Shown: positions 29,396-38,704 of the stretch, piece by piece
How positions within the stretch are numbered: position 1 is the stretch's first letter
Layout of the letters: each line of letters begins with the position of its first letter
Source of the DNA: Pseudomonas taiwanensis
Lineage (GTDB): Bacteria > Pseudomonadota > Gammaproteobacteria > Pseudomonadales > Pseudomonadaceae
Assembly: GCF_013393345.1 (NCBI RefSeq)
Contig: NZ_QJRF01000076.1
Coordinates: 248,001-312,000 of the forward strand
DNA length: 64,000 bases
Direction of reading: 5' to 3'
Notes under the pieces: generated by a model
What the model was told of the DNA's origin: nothing
The model's input: the letters and a program-made list of their open reading frames with translations, nothing else
Database searches by the model: none
Position numbers and translations under genes: made by a program

Positions 29396-29833
29396 TCAGC
29401 TTTCGAGCAGGAAAGTGACCGGTCCGTCGTTGACCAGGTGCACCTGCATGTTGGCGCCGAAGCGGCCAGTGGCGACCTGTGGATGTTTGAGGCGGGCCTG
29501 CTCCACCAGATAATCGAACAGCTCCTCACCACGCGCCGGGGATGCTGCGGTGGAAAAGCTGGGGCGCAGGCCGCTCTTGGTATCGGCGGCCAGGGTGAAC
29601 TGGGATACCAGCAACAGGCCGCCACCGACCGCGCCGAGGGACAGGTTCATCTTGCCCTCGGCATCGGCGAATACGCGGTAGTTGACCAGTTTGTGCAGCA
29701 GTTTGTCGGCGCTGGCCTCGGTGTCCTGGGGCTCGACGCCGACCAGCACCAGCAAGCCCTGGTCGATGGCCCCGACCACTTCACCTTCCACCTCGACGCG
29801 GGCGGCACTGACCCGTTGCAGCAGTGCCTTCAT
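29396..29833 (-). CDS. dtd: D-aminoacyl-tRNA deacylase
   Basis: A 145-aa enzyme that hydrolyses D-aminoacyl-tRNAs (and Gly-tRNA-Ala), preventing D-amino-acid misincorporation. The two active-site signatures are present: [17 protein letters not shown] and [11 protein letters not shown] (cross-subunit Gly-cisPro motif). Its ATG overlaps the pip stop codon by one base (TGATG), so both are expressed together. Confidence 0.95.
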   Translation of the reverse strand: MKALLQRVSAARVEVEGEVVGAIDQGLLVLVGVEPQDTEASADKLLHKLVNYRVFADAEGKMNLSLGAVGGGLLLVSQFTLAADTKSGLRPSFSTAASPARGEELFDYLVEQARLKHPQVATGRFGANMQVHLVNDGPVTFLLES

Positions 29834-30807
29834 CAGGCGTCTTCCTCGGGCGGCATCTCCAGCAGGCGCCGCGCCATCTGGTTGGCGGCGCGTACCAGGG
29901 CGTCGGTGATGCCGGCCTCTGATGCAGCGTGGCCCGCATCCCGAACGATCTGCAGCTCGCTGTTCGGCCAGGCCTTGTGCAGCGCCCAGGCGTTATCCAG
30001 GGGGCAGATGACGTCATAGCGGCCGTGCACGATCACGCCCGGCAGATGCGCGATGCGCGGCATGTCGCGGAGCAGCTGATTGGGTTCGAGGAAGGCGTTG
30101 TTGACGAAGTAGTGGCATTCGATACGGGCGATGGAAAGGGCACGCATCGGCTCGCTGAAGCGCTCCACCACCGGTGCGCTCGGACGCAGTGTAGCGGTGC
30201 GGCCCTCCCAGGTGGACCAGGCCTTGGCGGCGTGCATCTGGGCAATCTGGTCAGGGCCGGTCAGGCGTTTGTAGAAGGCCTGCATCAGGTCGCCATGTTC
30301 CTCGGCCGGAATCGGCGCCAGGTAATCTTCCCAGTAGTCGGGGAACATGCGGCTGCAGCCTTCCTGGTAGAACCACTCGAAGTCCTGCGGACGGCACAGG
30401 AAGATGCCGCGCAGAATCAGGCCGAGGACGCGATCCGGATGCGCCTGGGCATAGGCCAGGGACAGGGTGGACCCCCAGGAGCCGCCGAACAGGACCCACT
30501 TGTCGATCCCGAGGTGCTGGCGAATGCGCTCGAGGTCCGCCACCAGGTCCCAGGTGGTGTTCTTTTCCAGGCTCGCATGGGGCGTCGAGCGGCCGCAGCC
30601 ACGCTGGTCGAAGGTGACGATGCGGTACAGATTCGGATCGAAGAAGCGCCGGCTCAGGGCATCGCAGCCGGCTCCCGGCCCACCGTGGATGAACACCACC
30701 GGCAGCCCTTCCGGCGTGCCGCTCTCGTCCACGTAGAGCACGTGCGGCGCATCCACCGCCAGGTCGTGCCGGGCGTAGGGTTTTATCTCCGGATACAAAG
30801 TCTGCAT
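29833..30807 (-). CDS. pip: Prolyl aminopeptidase (proline iminopeptidase)
   Basis: A 324-aa S33 alpha/beta hydrolase releasing N-terminal proline. It has the oxyanion motif [20 protein letters not shown], and the nucleophile elbow [14 protein letters not shown], typical of the monomeric bacterial enzyme. Located directly upstream of dtd with a 1-nt overlap, a conserved arrangement in Pseudomonas. The divergent lipoprotein gene starts 93 bp away. Confidence 0.93.
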   Translation of the reverse strand: MQTLYPEIKPYARHDLAVDAPHVLYVDESGTPEGLPVVFIHGGPGAGCDALSRRFFDPNLYRIVTFDQRGCGRSTPHASLEKNTTWDLVADLERIRQHLGIDKWVLFGGSWGSTLSLAYAQAHPDRVLGLILRGIFLCRPQDFEWFYQEGCSRMFPDYWEDYLAPIPAEEHGDLMQAFYKRLTGPDQIAQMHAAKAWSTWEGRTATLRPSAPVVERFSEPMRALSIARIECHYFVNNAFLEPNQLLRDMPRIAHLPGVIVHGRYDVICPLDNAWALHKAWPNSELQIVRDAGHAASEAGITDALVRAANQMARRLLEMPPEEDA

Positions 30808-30900
30808 TCTTGGCTCCCGAATCTGTGCGAAAGGTCGACTCCTGGGCGAGTCCGGCCTTTTAATCTGCCGGGCATCATAACGAGGAAAAAGGAGTTCAGC

Positions 30901-31332
30901 ATGCTACTCAGGAAGTTCGCTCTGCCGACATTATGCGTTCTGGCAATCCTAGCCGGTTGTGGCCGGAACGACCCGGCAGCGGAGCTGGATGCGGCGGTGC
31001 AACAACTGCAGGACAACCTCGAAGCGAAGAAAACCGCTGCGGTGCTGGAGCAGTTGCACCCGCAGTTCATTGCCCAGCAACAGAACGACCGCGACTGGGC
31101 CAAGCGCACCATGACCCTGCTGTTCATGCGCCACAAGAATGTCAGCGTGCTCGCCCTCAGCAAGGCGAACAGCCTCGACCCGACCTACCGCGAGAAGGGC
31201 TACACGGACGCTCAGGTGGCCCTCACGGGTGCCGAGGGGCTGATTCCCGACAGCGCACGCCATTACGGAGTGAAGCTGGAATGGTGGCTGGACGACGGTG
31301 AGTGGAAGCTCGCCCGGATGGATTGGCAATGA
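30901..31332 (+). CDS. Small lipoprotein of unknown function
   Basis: A 143-aa predicted lipoprotein: signal peptide MLLRKFALPTLCVLAILAGC with lipidated Cys20, then a mixed alpha/beta domain (LDAAVQQLQDNLEAKKT... WWLDDGEWKLARMDW) resembling an NTF2-like fold. An AAGGAG site precedes the ATG. A much longer in-frame reading upstream lies antisense to pip and is not coding. The stop overlaps the Nudix gene by 4 nt, so they form an operon. Confidence 0.8.
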   Translation: MLLRKFALPTLCVLAILAGCGRNDPAAELDAAVQQLQDNLEAKKTAAVLEQLHPQFIAQQQNDRDWAKRTMTLLFMRHKNVSVLALSKANSLDPTYREKGYTDAQVALTGAEGLIPDSARHYGVKLEWWLDDGEWKLARMDWQ

Positions 31333-31802
31333 GCGCTCCCCTCACCCATCGCATCCGCGCTGCCGGGCTGCTGGTACACGAGGGCCGCATCCTGCTGGTC
31401 AAGCACGTGGTCGGCGACGATACCTACTGGATTCCGCCGGGCGGAGGCTTCGAATCGGTCAGCGACGAATGCACGCGCGATACGGTGCGCCGTGAGTTCA
31501 GGGAAGAAACCAGCCTCGACGTCGACGTCGGCCCGCTGGTCTATGTTCGCGAATTCGCCGAACCGGCCATGGGGCGCTTCCATATGGAACTGTTCTACCG
31601 GATCGACGCCTGGCGCGGCGAACTCAGCCTGGCCAACCTGAACGGCCTGGGTGGCGACGAGTTCGAGATCCGGGAAGTGGGCTGGATCAGTCGTGAGGCG
31701 CTTGCCGCCCTGCCTTTCTACCCGGCCGAGTTGCTGGATGATGTGTGGGAGCGGGTGGCGGCCGACGAGGTGGTGATCCGTCACCTGGGGTTGCAGCGCT
31801 AG
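31329..31802 (+). CDS. Nudix hydrolase
   Basis: A 157-aa Nudix-fold protein hydrolysing a nucleoside-diphosphate-linked substrate. The Nudix box is recognisable: a PPGGGFES start, ECTRDTVRREFREETSL end, with the REFREE metal-binding core. The spacing between the glycines and the first Glu is one residue longer than the classical pattern and the usual EExG glycine is Ser. The start overlaps the lipoprotein stop (ATGA). Substrate unknown. Confidence 0.86.
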   Translation: MSAPLTHRIRAAGLLVHEGRILLVKHVVGDDTYWIPPGGGFESVSDECTRDTVRREFREETSLDVDVGPLVYVREFAEPAMGRFHMELFYRIDAWRGELSLANLNGLGGDEFEIREVGWISREALAALPFYPAELLDDVWERVAADEVVIRHLGLQR

Positions 31803-31904
31803 AGCCCCTGGCTATCGTCGCAATCAGCTCTTGATCTGGAGTGCCGGGTTCACGGGGCTAGCCTTGGGGTTTTGGGGGCTTCCACTTTCGCGAGGACAGT
31901 CGCC

Positions 31905-33317
31905 ATGCGCCCGGACCTGTTGGAGACCGACTATCTGGTGATCGGCGCCGGCGCTGCGGCGATGGCCTTCGTCGACACCTTGCTCAGCGAATCCGACGCC
32001 ACCGTGCTGATGGTGGACCGCCACGCCCAGCCCGGCGGCCACTGGAACGACGCCTACCCCTTCGTCCGGCTTCACCAGCCCTCGGCCTGCTACGGCGTGA
32101 ATTCCCGTGAGTTGGGCAGTGGCAAGAAAGACAGCTCCGCGCTGGGGGAGAACCTCTACGAACTGGCCTCCGGCACGGAAATCCTCAGCTACTACGAGCA
32201 GGTGATGAACCAGCGGTTCCTGGCATCGGGGCGGGTGCGCTACTTCCCCATGTACGACTACGTCGGGGATCGTGCAGCGGACCATCGTTTCGTTTCCCTG
32301 CTTGGCGGCACTGAGTATCGCGTACAGGTACGGCGGAAACTGGTCGACGCCACCCATGCCCAGACCCAGGTGCCTGCCACTCATCCGCCGAAATACCGGG
32401 TGGCCGCCGGGGTAACCTGCGTGCCACCCAACGAGCTGCCACAGATTCGCCAGCCATATCCCGCCTACGTGGTGGTCGGCTCCGGCAAGACCGGCATCGA
32501 TACCTGCCTGTGGCTGCTGCAGAACGGCGCGGCGCCGGGGGCCATCCACTGGATCATGCCCAGCGATCCCTGGCTGGTGGATCGCGCCACCCTGCAACCC
32601 GGCCTCGAATACTTCGAGCAGTGTGTGCGTGGCGTCACCGCGCAGTACGCGGCCCTTGGCGCCGCCACCTCGCTCGCAGACCTGTTCGACCGCCTTGAGC
32701 ACTCGGGCCAGCTGCTGCGTATCGATCCTTCGGTCACGCCACGGGCCTATCGCGGCGCCACCGTCACCCAGAGCGAGCTGAGCGCCCTGCGCAGCATCGA
32801 ACACAAGGTGCGGATGGGCCATGTCGAGGCGATCGAGCCAGGCAAGGTCCTGCTGGAAGGCGGCAGCGTCGAGGTTCCCGCCGGGACCCTGTTCATCGAC
32901 TGCAGTGCCCGCGCCCTGGCCGGATGGAAAGTGGCGCAGGTGTTCGACGGGAACAGGATCAACCTGACCTTCGTCAGCAACAACCAGCCGGTGTTTTCAG
33001 CCGCCCTGATCGCCTATGTCGAATGCCACCTGGCAGACGACGCGGCGAAGAACGCCTGCTGCCAGCCGGTCCCAGTGCCACGGGTTGCGGAGGATTGGCT
33101 GAGGGTCTGGGCCGTCTACCTGGGCAACTTCCAGCGCTGGCGAGAAAACCAGGCCCTGACCCAATGGCTGTTCAGCTCCCGCCTGTTCCTGATGACCACC
33201 GTGGTACGTGACGTCCGGCCGGACGACAGCGAGCGCCATGCCCTGCTCCATGAACTGACCCTCGCCCGGCAGCAGGCAGCGGTGAACCTGCCCAGGCTGA
33301 TGGCGCTGCTCGCCTGA
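31905..33317 (+). CDS. FAD/NAD(P)-dependent oxidoreductase
   Basis: A 470-aa flavoprotein with two dinucleotide-binding sites: FAD site YLVIGAGAAAMAF near residue 10 and a second VVVGSGKTGIDT near residue 190. The GGHWNDAYPFVRLHQPSACYGV segment is typical of monooxygenase-like NAD(P)/FAD proteins, but I see no classical FMO/BVMO fingerprint. A GAGG site sits 9 nt before the ATG at 31905. The epoxide hydrolase gene follows after 15 nt, so the two are likely co-expressed and could form an oxygenase-hydrolase pair; this is inference. Confidence 0.78.
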   Translation: MRPDLLETDYLVIGAGAAAMAFVDTLLSESDATVLMVDRHAQPGGHWNDAYPFVRLHQPSACYGVNSRELGSGKKDSSALGENLYELASGTEILSYYEQVMNQRFLASGRVRYFPMYDYVGDRAADHRFVSLLGGTEYRVQVRRKLVDATHAQTQVPATHPPKYRVAAGVTCVPPNELPQIRQPYPAYVVVGSGKTGIDTCLWLLQNGAAPGAIHWIMPSDPWLVDRATLQPGLEYFEQCVRGVTAQYAALGAATSLADLFDRLEHSGQLLRIDPSVTPRAYRGATVTQSELSALRSIEHKVRMGHVEAIEPGKVLLEGGSVEVPAGTLFIDCSARALAGWKVAQVFDGNRINLTFVSNNQPVFSAALIAYVECHLADDAAKNACCQPVPVPRVAEDWLRVWAVYLGNFQRWRENQALTQWLFSSRLFLMTTVVRDVRPDDSERHALLHELTLARQQAAVNLPRLMALLA

Positions 33318-33332
33318 GCAGAAGGCGTGAAT

Positions 33333-34292
33333 ATGGGCACCCCGACGCTGGAAACTCTCACCGTCAACGGCATCCGCATGCGCGTCGCGATGCAGGGCGA
33401 AGGGCCAATGGTGCTGCTGTGCCACGGTTTCCCGGAGCTGTGGTACGCCTGGCGGCACCAGCTCGATGCCCTCGCGGCGGCCGGCTTCAGGGTGGTCGCC
33501 CCGGACATGCGCGGCTACGGCGGAACCGACGCCCCGCAAGCCGTAGAGGCCTACTCCAGGCTGCACCTCGTCGGAGACATGGTGGACCTCGTGCGGGTGC
33601 TGGGGGAGCGCCAGGCGGTTATCGTCGGGCACGACTGGGGGGCCATGGTGGCCTGGGCCGCCGCCCTGCTGCGGCCGGACCTGTTTCGCGCGGTGATCGG
33701 CATGAGCGTGCCCTTCGCGCCACCCGACCCGACGGACATTCTCAAGGTGCTGGAGGACCGGGGCATTCATGATTACTACATGCAGTACTTCCAGGCCCCC
33801 GGCGTGGCGGAAGCCGAGCTGGAGCGGGATGTCAGCGCGACATTCCGCCGAATGCTCTTCTGCGGTTCCGGTGATTGGCAGGGCCTGCCGGCATTCGGCC
33901 GCCTGCAGCCCGGCCAGGGCTTCCTGGGCCACATGAAAGAGCCCGACGTGCTGCCGGCCTGGCTCACTGAAGACGACCTCGACTACTACGTGCAGGCGTT
34001 CCGGCGCAGCGGTTTTCGCGGCGGGCTGAACTGGTACCGGACCATGCGTCTCTCCAGCGAACTCATGGCACCGTGGCGCGGCGGCATCATCCGACAGCCG
34101 TCGCTGTTCATGGCAGGAACCCGGGACTCGGTGCTCGGTTTTCCGGTGATTCCCCAGTTGATCGCCGCGTTTCCGAAAACGCTGCCCGGACTGCGGGGGT
34201 GCCACCTGCTCAATGGGGCCGGGCACTGGGTTCAACAGGAGCGGGCGGAGGAAGTCAGCAGCCTGATGCTGGATTTCCTCCGCGCCCTTTGA
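33333..34292 (+). CDS. Epoxide-hydrolase-like alpha/beta hydrolase
   Basis: A 319-aa alpha/beta hydrolase. The oxyanion motif HGFPELWYAWRHQ, nucleophile elbow GHDWGAMVAW with Asp as nucleophile (as in soluble epoxide hydrolases and haloalkane dehalogenases), a cap domain with tyrosines, and the terminal GAGHWVQQE histidine are all present. HGFPE and GHDWG favour epoxide hydrolase. The ATG at 33333 is spaced better from the AAGG site than the in-frame GTG at 33327. It lies just downstream of the FAD oxidoreductase. Confidence 0.83.
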   Translation: MGTPTLETLTVNGIRMRVAMQGEGPMVLLCHGFPELWYAWRHQLDALAAAGFRVVAPDMRGYGGTDAPQAVEAYSRLHLVGDMVDLVRVLGERQAVIVGHDWGAMVAWAAALLRPDLFRAVIGMSVPFAPPDPTDILKVLEDRGIHDYYMQYFQAPGVAEAELERDVSATFRRMLFCGSGDWQGLPAFGRLQPGQGFLGHMKEPDVLPAWLTEDDLDYYVQAFRRSGFRGGLNWYRTMRLSSELMAPWRGGIIRQPSLFMAGTRDSVLGFPVIPQLIAAFPKTLPGLRGCHLLNGAGHWVQQERAEEVSSLMLDFLRAL

Positions 34293-34318
34293 GGCAACGA
34301 CGGCACTCGCCGTTGCCT
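34292..34318. terminator. Putative bidirectional terminator between epoxide hydrolase and hutG
   Basis: AGGCAACG pairs with CGTTGCCT, with additional CGGC/GCCG pairing inside, in the 36-bp gap between convergent genes. There is no T-run, so efficiency is uncertain. Confidence 0.5.
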
Positions 34319-34328
34319 GTCAGGGAGG

Positions 34329-35132
34329 TCAGCGGCCGTAGCGCTGCTGCCCCCACGCCAGCATCGCCTGCAACAGCTTCTCCAGCACCGCCTGAGTCGG
34401 CACCGCGAGGTCCTCGCGGTAGTCGAAGGGCACCTGCTCATCCATGTAGGTGCACTGCGCGAGCTCCAGCTGCACGGCATGGATGTGCTGGTCGGGCTGG
34501 CCGTAGTGACGGGTGATGTGACCACCCTTGAAGCGGCCATTGAGCACGTGGCTGTAGTCCTGCGCATCTGCGCAAACCGCCACCAGGGCATCGGCCAGAC
34601 CCGAATCGCAACTGGCGCCGGCGTTGGTGCCGAGGTTGAAGTCCGGTAGGCGGCCATCGAACAGGCGGGGGACAAAGGAGCGGATGGAGTGGGCGTCGAA
34701 CAGCATGGCGTAGCCGAATTCGTCCTTCATCCGCGCCAGCTCATCGCTGATGGTCTGATGATAGGGCGTCCAGATGTCCGCCAGGTAGCGCGCCCGCTCC
34801 GCCGCCGAGGGCTCCTCGCCTTCGTGGTAGAGGGGGTCGCCATCGAACAGGGTCGACGGGTACAGGCCGGTGGTGGCGGTGGCATAGAGCGGCTTGTCGT
34901 CGGCCGGGCGATTGAGGTCGATGACGTAGCGCGAGTACTGCGCCGCCAGGGTGCTCGCCCCAAGTTCGCCGGCAAAATCGTAAAGGCGCGGGATGTGCCA
35001 GTCGGTGTCGGTGAGGTCCCAGCCGGCCTCCACCATCCCGGCTTCCACCGCCGGCGTCAGCAGGGTGCCGGGATGCGGCATGCTGATCAGCAACGGCACG
35101 TTGCCGCGGCTGAATGAGAGAACGTTATCCAC
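34329..35132 (-). CDS. hutG: N-formylglutamate deformylase
   Basis: Last step of the five-step histidine pathway: N-formylglutamate to glutamate plus formate. The 267-aa product has the N-formylglutamate amidohydrolase segments [14 protein letters not shown], the [17 protein letters not shown] substrate motif, LFDAHSIRS and [13 protein letters not shown]. It is the promoter-distal gene of the hut operon read leftwards and overlaps hutI by 8 nt. With HutF present, it defines the formylglutamate (Pseudomonas-type) route. Confidence 0.95.
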   Translation of the reverse strand: MDNVLSFSRGNVPLLISMPHPGTLLTPAVEAGMVEAGWDLTDTDWHIPRLYDFAGELGASTLAAQYSRYVIDLNRPADDKPLYATATTGLYPSTLFDGDPLYHEGEEPSAAERARYLADIWTPYHQTISDELARMKDEFGYAMLFDAHSIRSFVPRLFDGRLPDFNLGTNAGASCDSGLADALVAVCADAQDYSHVLNGRFKGGHITRHYGQPDQHIHAVQLELAQCTYMDEQVPFDYREDLAVPTQAVLEKLLQAMLAWGQQRYGR

Positions 35133-36333
35133 AGTCGATCTCCTGTCCGTGTCGAATCACCCGCTTGGGCAGGTCGCCGCCCAGCCAATAGGCGAGTTCC
35201 GCCGGGCGCTGGATGTCCCAGGCGATGAAGTCGGCCACCTTGCCGTTCTCCAGGCTGCCATGGCTGTCGGCCAGGCCCAGGGCCTTCGCGGCGTGCAATG
35301 TGGCGCCGGCCAGCGCTTCCTCCGGGGTCAGGCGGAAGGAGGTGCAGGCCATGTTCAGCATCATCCGCAGTGACAGCGCCGGGGACGTACCGGGGTTGAG
35401 ATCGGTCGACACCGCCATCGCCACGCCGTGCTTGCGCAGGGCATCGATGGGCGGCAGCTGGGTTTCCCGCAGCAGGAAGAAGGCGCCCGGTAGCAGCACG
35501 GCAACGGTGCCGGCCTCGGCCATGGCGATGGCGTCGTCCTCGGTCATGTATTCCAGGTGGTCCGCCGACAGCGCCTGATAGCGTGCGGCGAGGGCGGAAC
35601 CATGCAGGGAGGACAACTGCTCGGCATGCAGTTTCACCGGCAAACCGAGCGTCTTCGCGACCTTGAAGATGCGTTCCACCTGGGCCGGAGAGAAGGCCAG
35701 GTGTTCGCAGAAGGCGTCCACCGCATCCACCAGCCCCTCATCGGCGAGCGCCGGCAGCATCTCGTTGCAGATATGGTCGATGTAATCATCGGCGCGGCCG
35801 GCGTACTCCGGCGGCAGGGCGTGGGCGGCCAGGCAGGTGGCGCGCACGGTGATCGGCAAGGTCTCGCCCAGGCGCCGCGCGACCCGCAGCATCTTGCGTT
35901 CGCTGGCCAGGTCCAGGCCGTAGCCGGACTTCACTTCCAGGGTGGTCACGCCATCGCGCAGCAACTGGCGGGCGCGGCGGGTGGCGCTCTCCAGCAGCTC
36001 GTCCTCGCTGGCCTCGCGGGTGGCGCGCACGGTGCTGGCAATACCGCCGCCCTGGGCGGCGATCTCGGCGTAGCTGACGCCTTCCAGACGCTGTTCGAAC
36101 TCGCGGCTGCGGTCACCGCCGAACACCAGGTGCGTATGGCAGTCGACCAGTCCCGGGGTCAGCCAGGCGCCACCGAGATCGACTTCGACATCGTAGGGAA
36201 TGGCGGGCAGTTCAGCGCGCGGGCCGATCCACTCGATGCGCCCGGCGTAGGTCAGCAGCACCGCGTCTTCGATGATCGAGTACTTGCCGCCTCGCATGGT
36301 GGCGGCGTGGCAGTTGTGCCAGAGGTGTTTCAT
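35125..36333 (-). CDS. hutI: Imidazolonepropionase
   Basis: Third step: hydrolyses 4-imidazolone-5-propionate to N-formimino-L-glutamate. The 402-aa amidohydrolase has the metal motif [10 protein letters not shown], the family substrate region [15 protein letters not shown], and [10 protein letters not shown] near the end. The ATG at 36333 ([10 protein letters not shown]) overlaps the stop of the upstream ammonia-lyase paralogue by ATGA. Longer in-frame reading upstream is inside that gene and is rejected. Confidence 0.96.
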   Translation of the reverse strand: MKHLWHNCHAATMRGGKYSIIEDAVLLTYAGRIEWIGPRAELPAIPYDVEVDLGGAWLTPGLVDCHTHLVFGGDRSREFEQRLEGVSYAEIAAQGGGIASTVRATREASEDELLESATRRARQLLRDGVTTLEVKSGYGLDLASERKMLRVARRLGETLPITVRATCLAAHALPPEYAGRADDYIDHICNEMLPALADEGLVDAVDAFCEHLAFSPAQVERIFKVAKTLGLPVKLHAEQLSSLHGSALAARYQALSADHLEYMTEDDAIAMAEAGTVAVLLPGAFFLLRETQLPPIDALRKHGVAMAVSTDLNPGTSPALSLRMMLNMACTSFRLTPEEALAGATLHAAKALGLADSHGSLENGKVADFIAWDIQRPAELAYWLGGDLPKRVIRHGQEIDCG

Positions 36334-37862
36334 TGCAGGCCTCCGGTGCGAACGGAAATCCCTTCCAGCGCGGCACCGTCGCGCAGCAGGTCGGTGGCAC
36401 GGGCGATATCCGGTGCCAGCCAACGGTCCTGGTCATAAGCCGGCACCTGTTCGCGCAGGGTTTCCCACGCGGCCGATGTGCCGACACCGAAGCCCCTGGG
36501 CTTGTGGAACTCGAAAGCCTGGGCGGCAAACAGATATTCGATGGCAAGGATACGGCGGCAGTTCTCCACCGCCTTGCCCAGCTTGAGGGCGGCACTGGTG
36601 CCGAGGCTCAGGTGGTCTTCCTGCAAGCCGGAAGTGACGAAGTTATCCACAACGGCCGGCTGCGCCAGCTGGCGGTTCTCTCCGACCAGGGCGGCGGCGA
36701 CGTACTGGGCGATCATCATTCCCGAGTTGACCCCGGGCTGGCTCACCAGGAAGGCTGGCAGGCCGCTGACCAGCGGGTTGACCAGGCGATCCAGACGGCG
36801 CTCGGCGATGCCGCCAAGCTCGGCCACGGCGATGGCCAGCAGGTCGGCTGCCATGGCCACCGATTCACCGTGGGGGTTGGCCTGGGAAACGATCTTGTAG
36901 CTGTCCGGGGTCCCCAGAAGCAGCGGGTTGTCGTTGGCCGATGCCAGTTCGGTATCCACCTGCTTCGCGGCGTGGGCCAGCTGATCACGGCAGGCGCCAT
37001 GCACCTGCGGGATGGAGCGGATGCTCAATGCGTCCTGGGTACGGATGCCCTGGCTGGCGGCAATCACCTCACTACCGGCCAACAGAGCCAGCAGGTTGGC
37101 GCCCACCGCCTGCACGCCGGGGTACGGCTTGAGTGCGATGATGTCCGGGTCGAAAGCGGCGATCTGCCCGCGCAGGGCTTCAAAACTCATGGCGCCGATC
37201 ACATCGGCCCAGCGCATCAGCCGCTCGGCGTCGTCCAGGGCGAGGCAGGTCAGGCCGGTCATACACGGCAGACCGTTGACCAGGCAGAGCCCGTCCTTGG
37301 CGCCCAGTTTCACGGGTTCGAGGCCCTCGGCGGCCAGCGCTTCGGCAGCGGATACCACGCGACCGCGATAGCTCACTTCGCCGACGCCGAGCAGGGCGAT
37401 GCCGACGTGGGCCATGTGGGTGAGATAGCCCACCGACCCTTGGGACGGCACCTGCGGGGTGATGCCACGCGCCAGCAGCGCCAGCAGCGCTTCCACCACC
37501 TGCCGCTGCAGGCCGGAGCGGCCGTGGCTGTAGTTGGCGATGGCGCAGCAGATGATGGCGCGGGTCTGCTCGTCGGCCAGCGCGGGGCCAACACCGCAGG
37601 CGTGGCTGAGCAGGGTGTTGCGGGACATCGTGGCGAACTGCTCGGCGGTCAGCACGACCTCGCTGAGTGCGCCGAGACCGGTGCTGATCCCGTAGGCGCG
37701 CTCGCCCCGCTCGACGATGCGTTCGACGATGCCGCGGGCATTGTCGATGCGCGCCCAGGCCGACGGCGTCAACTCCAGGCGCGCGCCGTGGCGAGCCACG
37801 GCCACCACCTGGCGCCAGTTCAACGGCGAATCACCCAGCAGGACTTTCTCGGGTAACGACAT
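36330..37862 (-). CDS. HAL/PAL-family ammonia-lyase paralogue lacking the MIO triad
   Basis: A 510-aa protein homologous along its whole length to HutH (40802-42331) but with a changed active site. Where HutH reads [15 protein letters not shown] this protein reads [11 protein letters not shown] (residues 142-152): the Ala-Ser-Gly that cyclises to the MIO electrophile is exactly missing. Tyr280 of HutH (QDPYSLR) is Leu279 (QDALSIR) and Phe329 (GNFHAEP) is Pro330 (ANPHGES). Tyr57, His87, Asn196, Arg282 and Glu415 keep their HutH equivalents (Y53, H83, N195, R283, E414). The frame is intact, codon use is normal, and it sits between hutV (11-nt gap) and hutI (4-nt overlap). It corresponds in position to the first of two hutH genes (hutH1) in other pseudomonads. 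Ordinary lyase chemistry looks impossible. Confidence 0.9.
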   Translation of the reverse strand: MSLPEKVLLGDSPLNWRQVVAVARHGARLELTPSAWARIDNARGIVERIVERGERAYGISTGLGALSEVVLTAEQFATMSRNTLLSHACGVGPALADEQTRAIICCAIANYSHGRSGLQRQVVEALLALLARGITPQVPSQGSVGYLTHMAHVGIALLGVGEVSYRGRVVSAAEALAAEGLEPVKLGAKDGLCLVNGLPCMTGLTCLALDDAERLMRWADVIGAMSFEALRGQIAAFDPDIIALKPYPGVQAVGANLLALLAGSEVIAASQGIRTQDALSIRSIPQVHGACRDQLAHAAKQVDTELASANDNPLLLGTPDSYKIVSQANPHGESVAMAADLLAIAVAELGGIAERRLDRLVNPLVSGLPAFLVSQPGVNSGMMIAQYVAAALVGENRQLAQPAVVDNFVTSGLQEDHLSLGTSAALKLGKAVENCRRILAIEYLFAAQAFEFHKPRGFGVGTSAAWETLREQVPAYDQDRWLAPDIARATDLLRDGAALEGISVRTGGLQ

Positions 37863-37873
37863 TCAGCTGTTCC

Positions 37874-38704
37874 TTACAGATTGGCCACGCGGCGCTGGAC
37901 GAAGCGATCGACGTAATCGTCGGCCGGCTGGTGGAGGATCTCTTTCGGCGTGCCGACCTGGATCAGTTGGCCGTCCTTGAGAATGGCGATGCGGTTGCCG
38001 ATGCGCACGGCCTCGTCCAGGTCATGGGTGATGAAGACGATGGTTTTCTGCAGGGTCTTCTGCAGCTCCAGCAGTTGTTCCTGCATGTCGGCACGAATCA
38101 GCGGATCGAGGGCGCTGAAGGCTTCGTCCATGAGGATGATGTCGGTGTCCGAGGCCAGTGCACGGGCCAGGCCGACGCGCTGGCGCATGCCGCCGGAAAG
38201 CTGGTGCGGGAAGGACTTCTCGTAGCCCTTCAGGCCCACGGTGGTGATCCAGTGCTGGGCGCGCTCCAGGCAGTATTCCTTGGTCTCGCCGCGCACTTTG
38301 AGGCCGTAGGCGACGTTGTCGATCACCGACTTGTGCGGCAGCAGGCCGAAGCTCTGGAACACCATGCTGATCTTCTTGCGACGGAATTCGCGCAGCTCTT
38401 CCATGTCGTAGCGCAGGATGTCTTCGCCATCGACCAGGATCTGCCCGCTGGTGGGGTCGATCAGGCGATTGAAATGGCGCACCAGGGTGGATTTGCCGGA
38501 ACCGGACAGGCCCATGATCACGAAGATCTCGCCCGCGCCGATGGACAGCGACAGGTCGTTGACCCCGACCACGCAGCCGGTGTTGGACAGCACGTCCGCC
38601 TTGCTCTTGCCCTGCTGGATCAGCGCCAGGGCTTCGTCGGCGCGCTGGCCGAAGATCTTGAATACGTTCTTGACGACGATCTTGCTCATGTTCTCGCCAC
38701 TCAT
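37874..38704 (-). CDS. hutV: Histidine/quaternary-amine-type ABC importer ATPase HutV
   Basis: A 276-aa ProV-like ATPase: N-terminal FKIFGQRADEALALIQQG extension typical of the betaine/choline group, Walker A GLSGSGKST, signature LSGGMRQR, Walker B ILMDEAFSALDP, H-loop ITHDLDEA. It lacks the C-terminal CBS domains of ProV. The ATG at 38704 overlaps the hutW stop (ATGA); MSKIVVKN at 38689 with GGCGAG upstream is an alternative start. Place in the hut operon argues for histidine uptake. Confidence 0.9.
   Translation of the reverse strand: MSGENMSKIVVKNVFKIFGQRADEALALIQQGKSKADVLSNTGCVVGVNDLSLSIGAGEIFVIMGLSGSGKSTLVRHFNRLIDPTSGQILVDGEDILRYDMEELREFRRKKISMVFQSFGLLPHKSVIDNVAYGLKVRGETKEYCLERAQHWITTVGLKGYEKSFPHQLSGGMRQRVGLARALASDTDIILMDEAFSALDPLIRADMQEQLLELQKTLQKTIVFITHDLDEAVRIGNRIAILKDGQLIQVGTPKEILHQPADDYVDRFVQRRVANL

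Noticed and set aside
29929-30900. Long + strand frame leading into the small lipoprotein gene
   Set aside because: It is antisense to pip. The lipoprotein has its own strong AAGGAG site and signal peptide at 30901.
36330-37862. MIO-less lyase considered as a frameshifted or broken gene
   Set aside because: There is no stop or frame change; the missing codons are exactly three and in frame, and the operon overlaps are intact.
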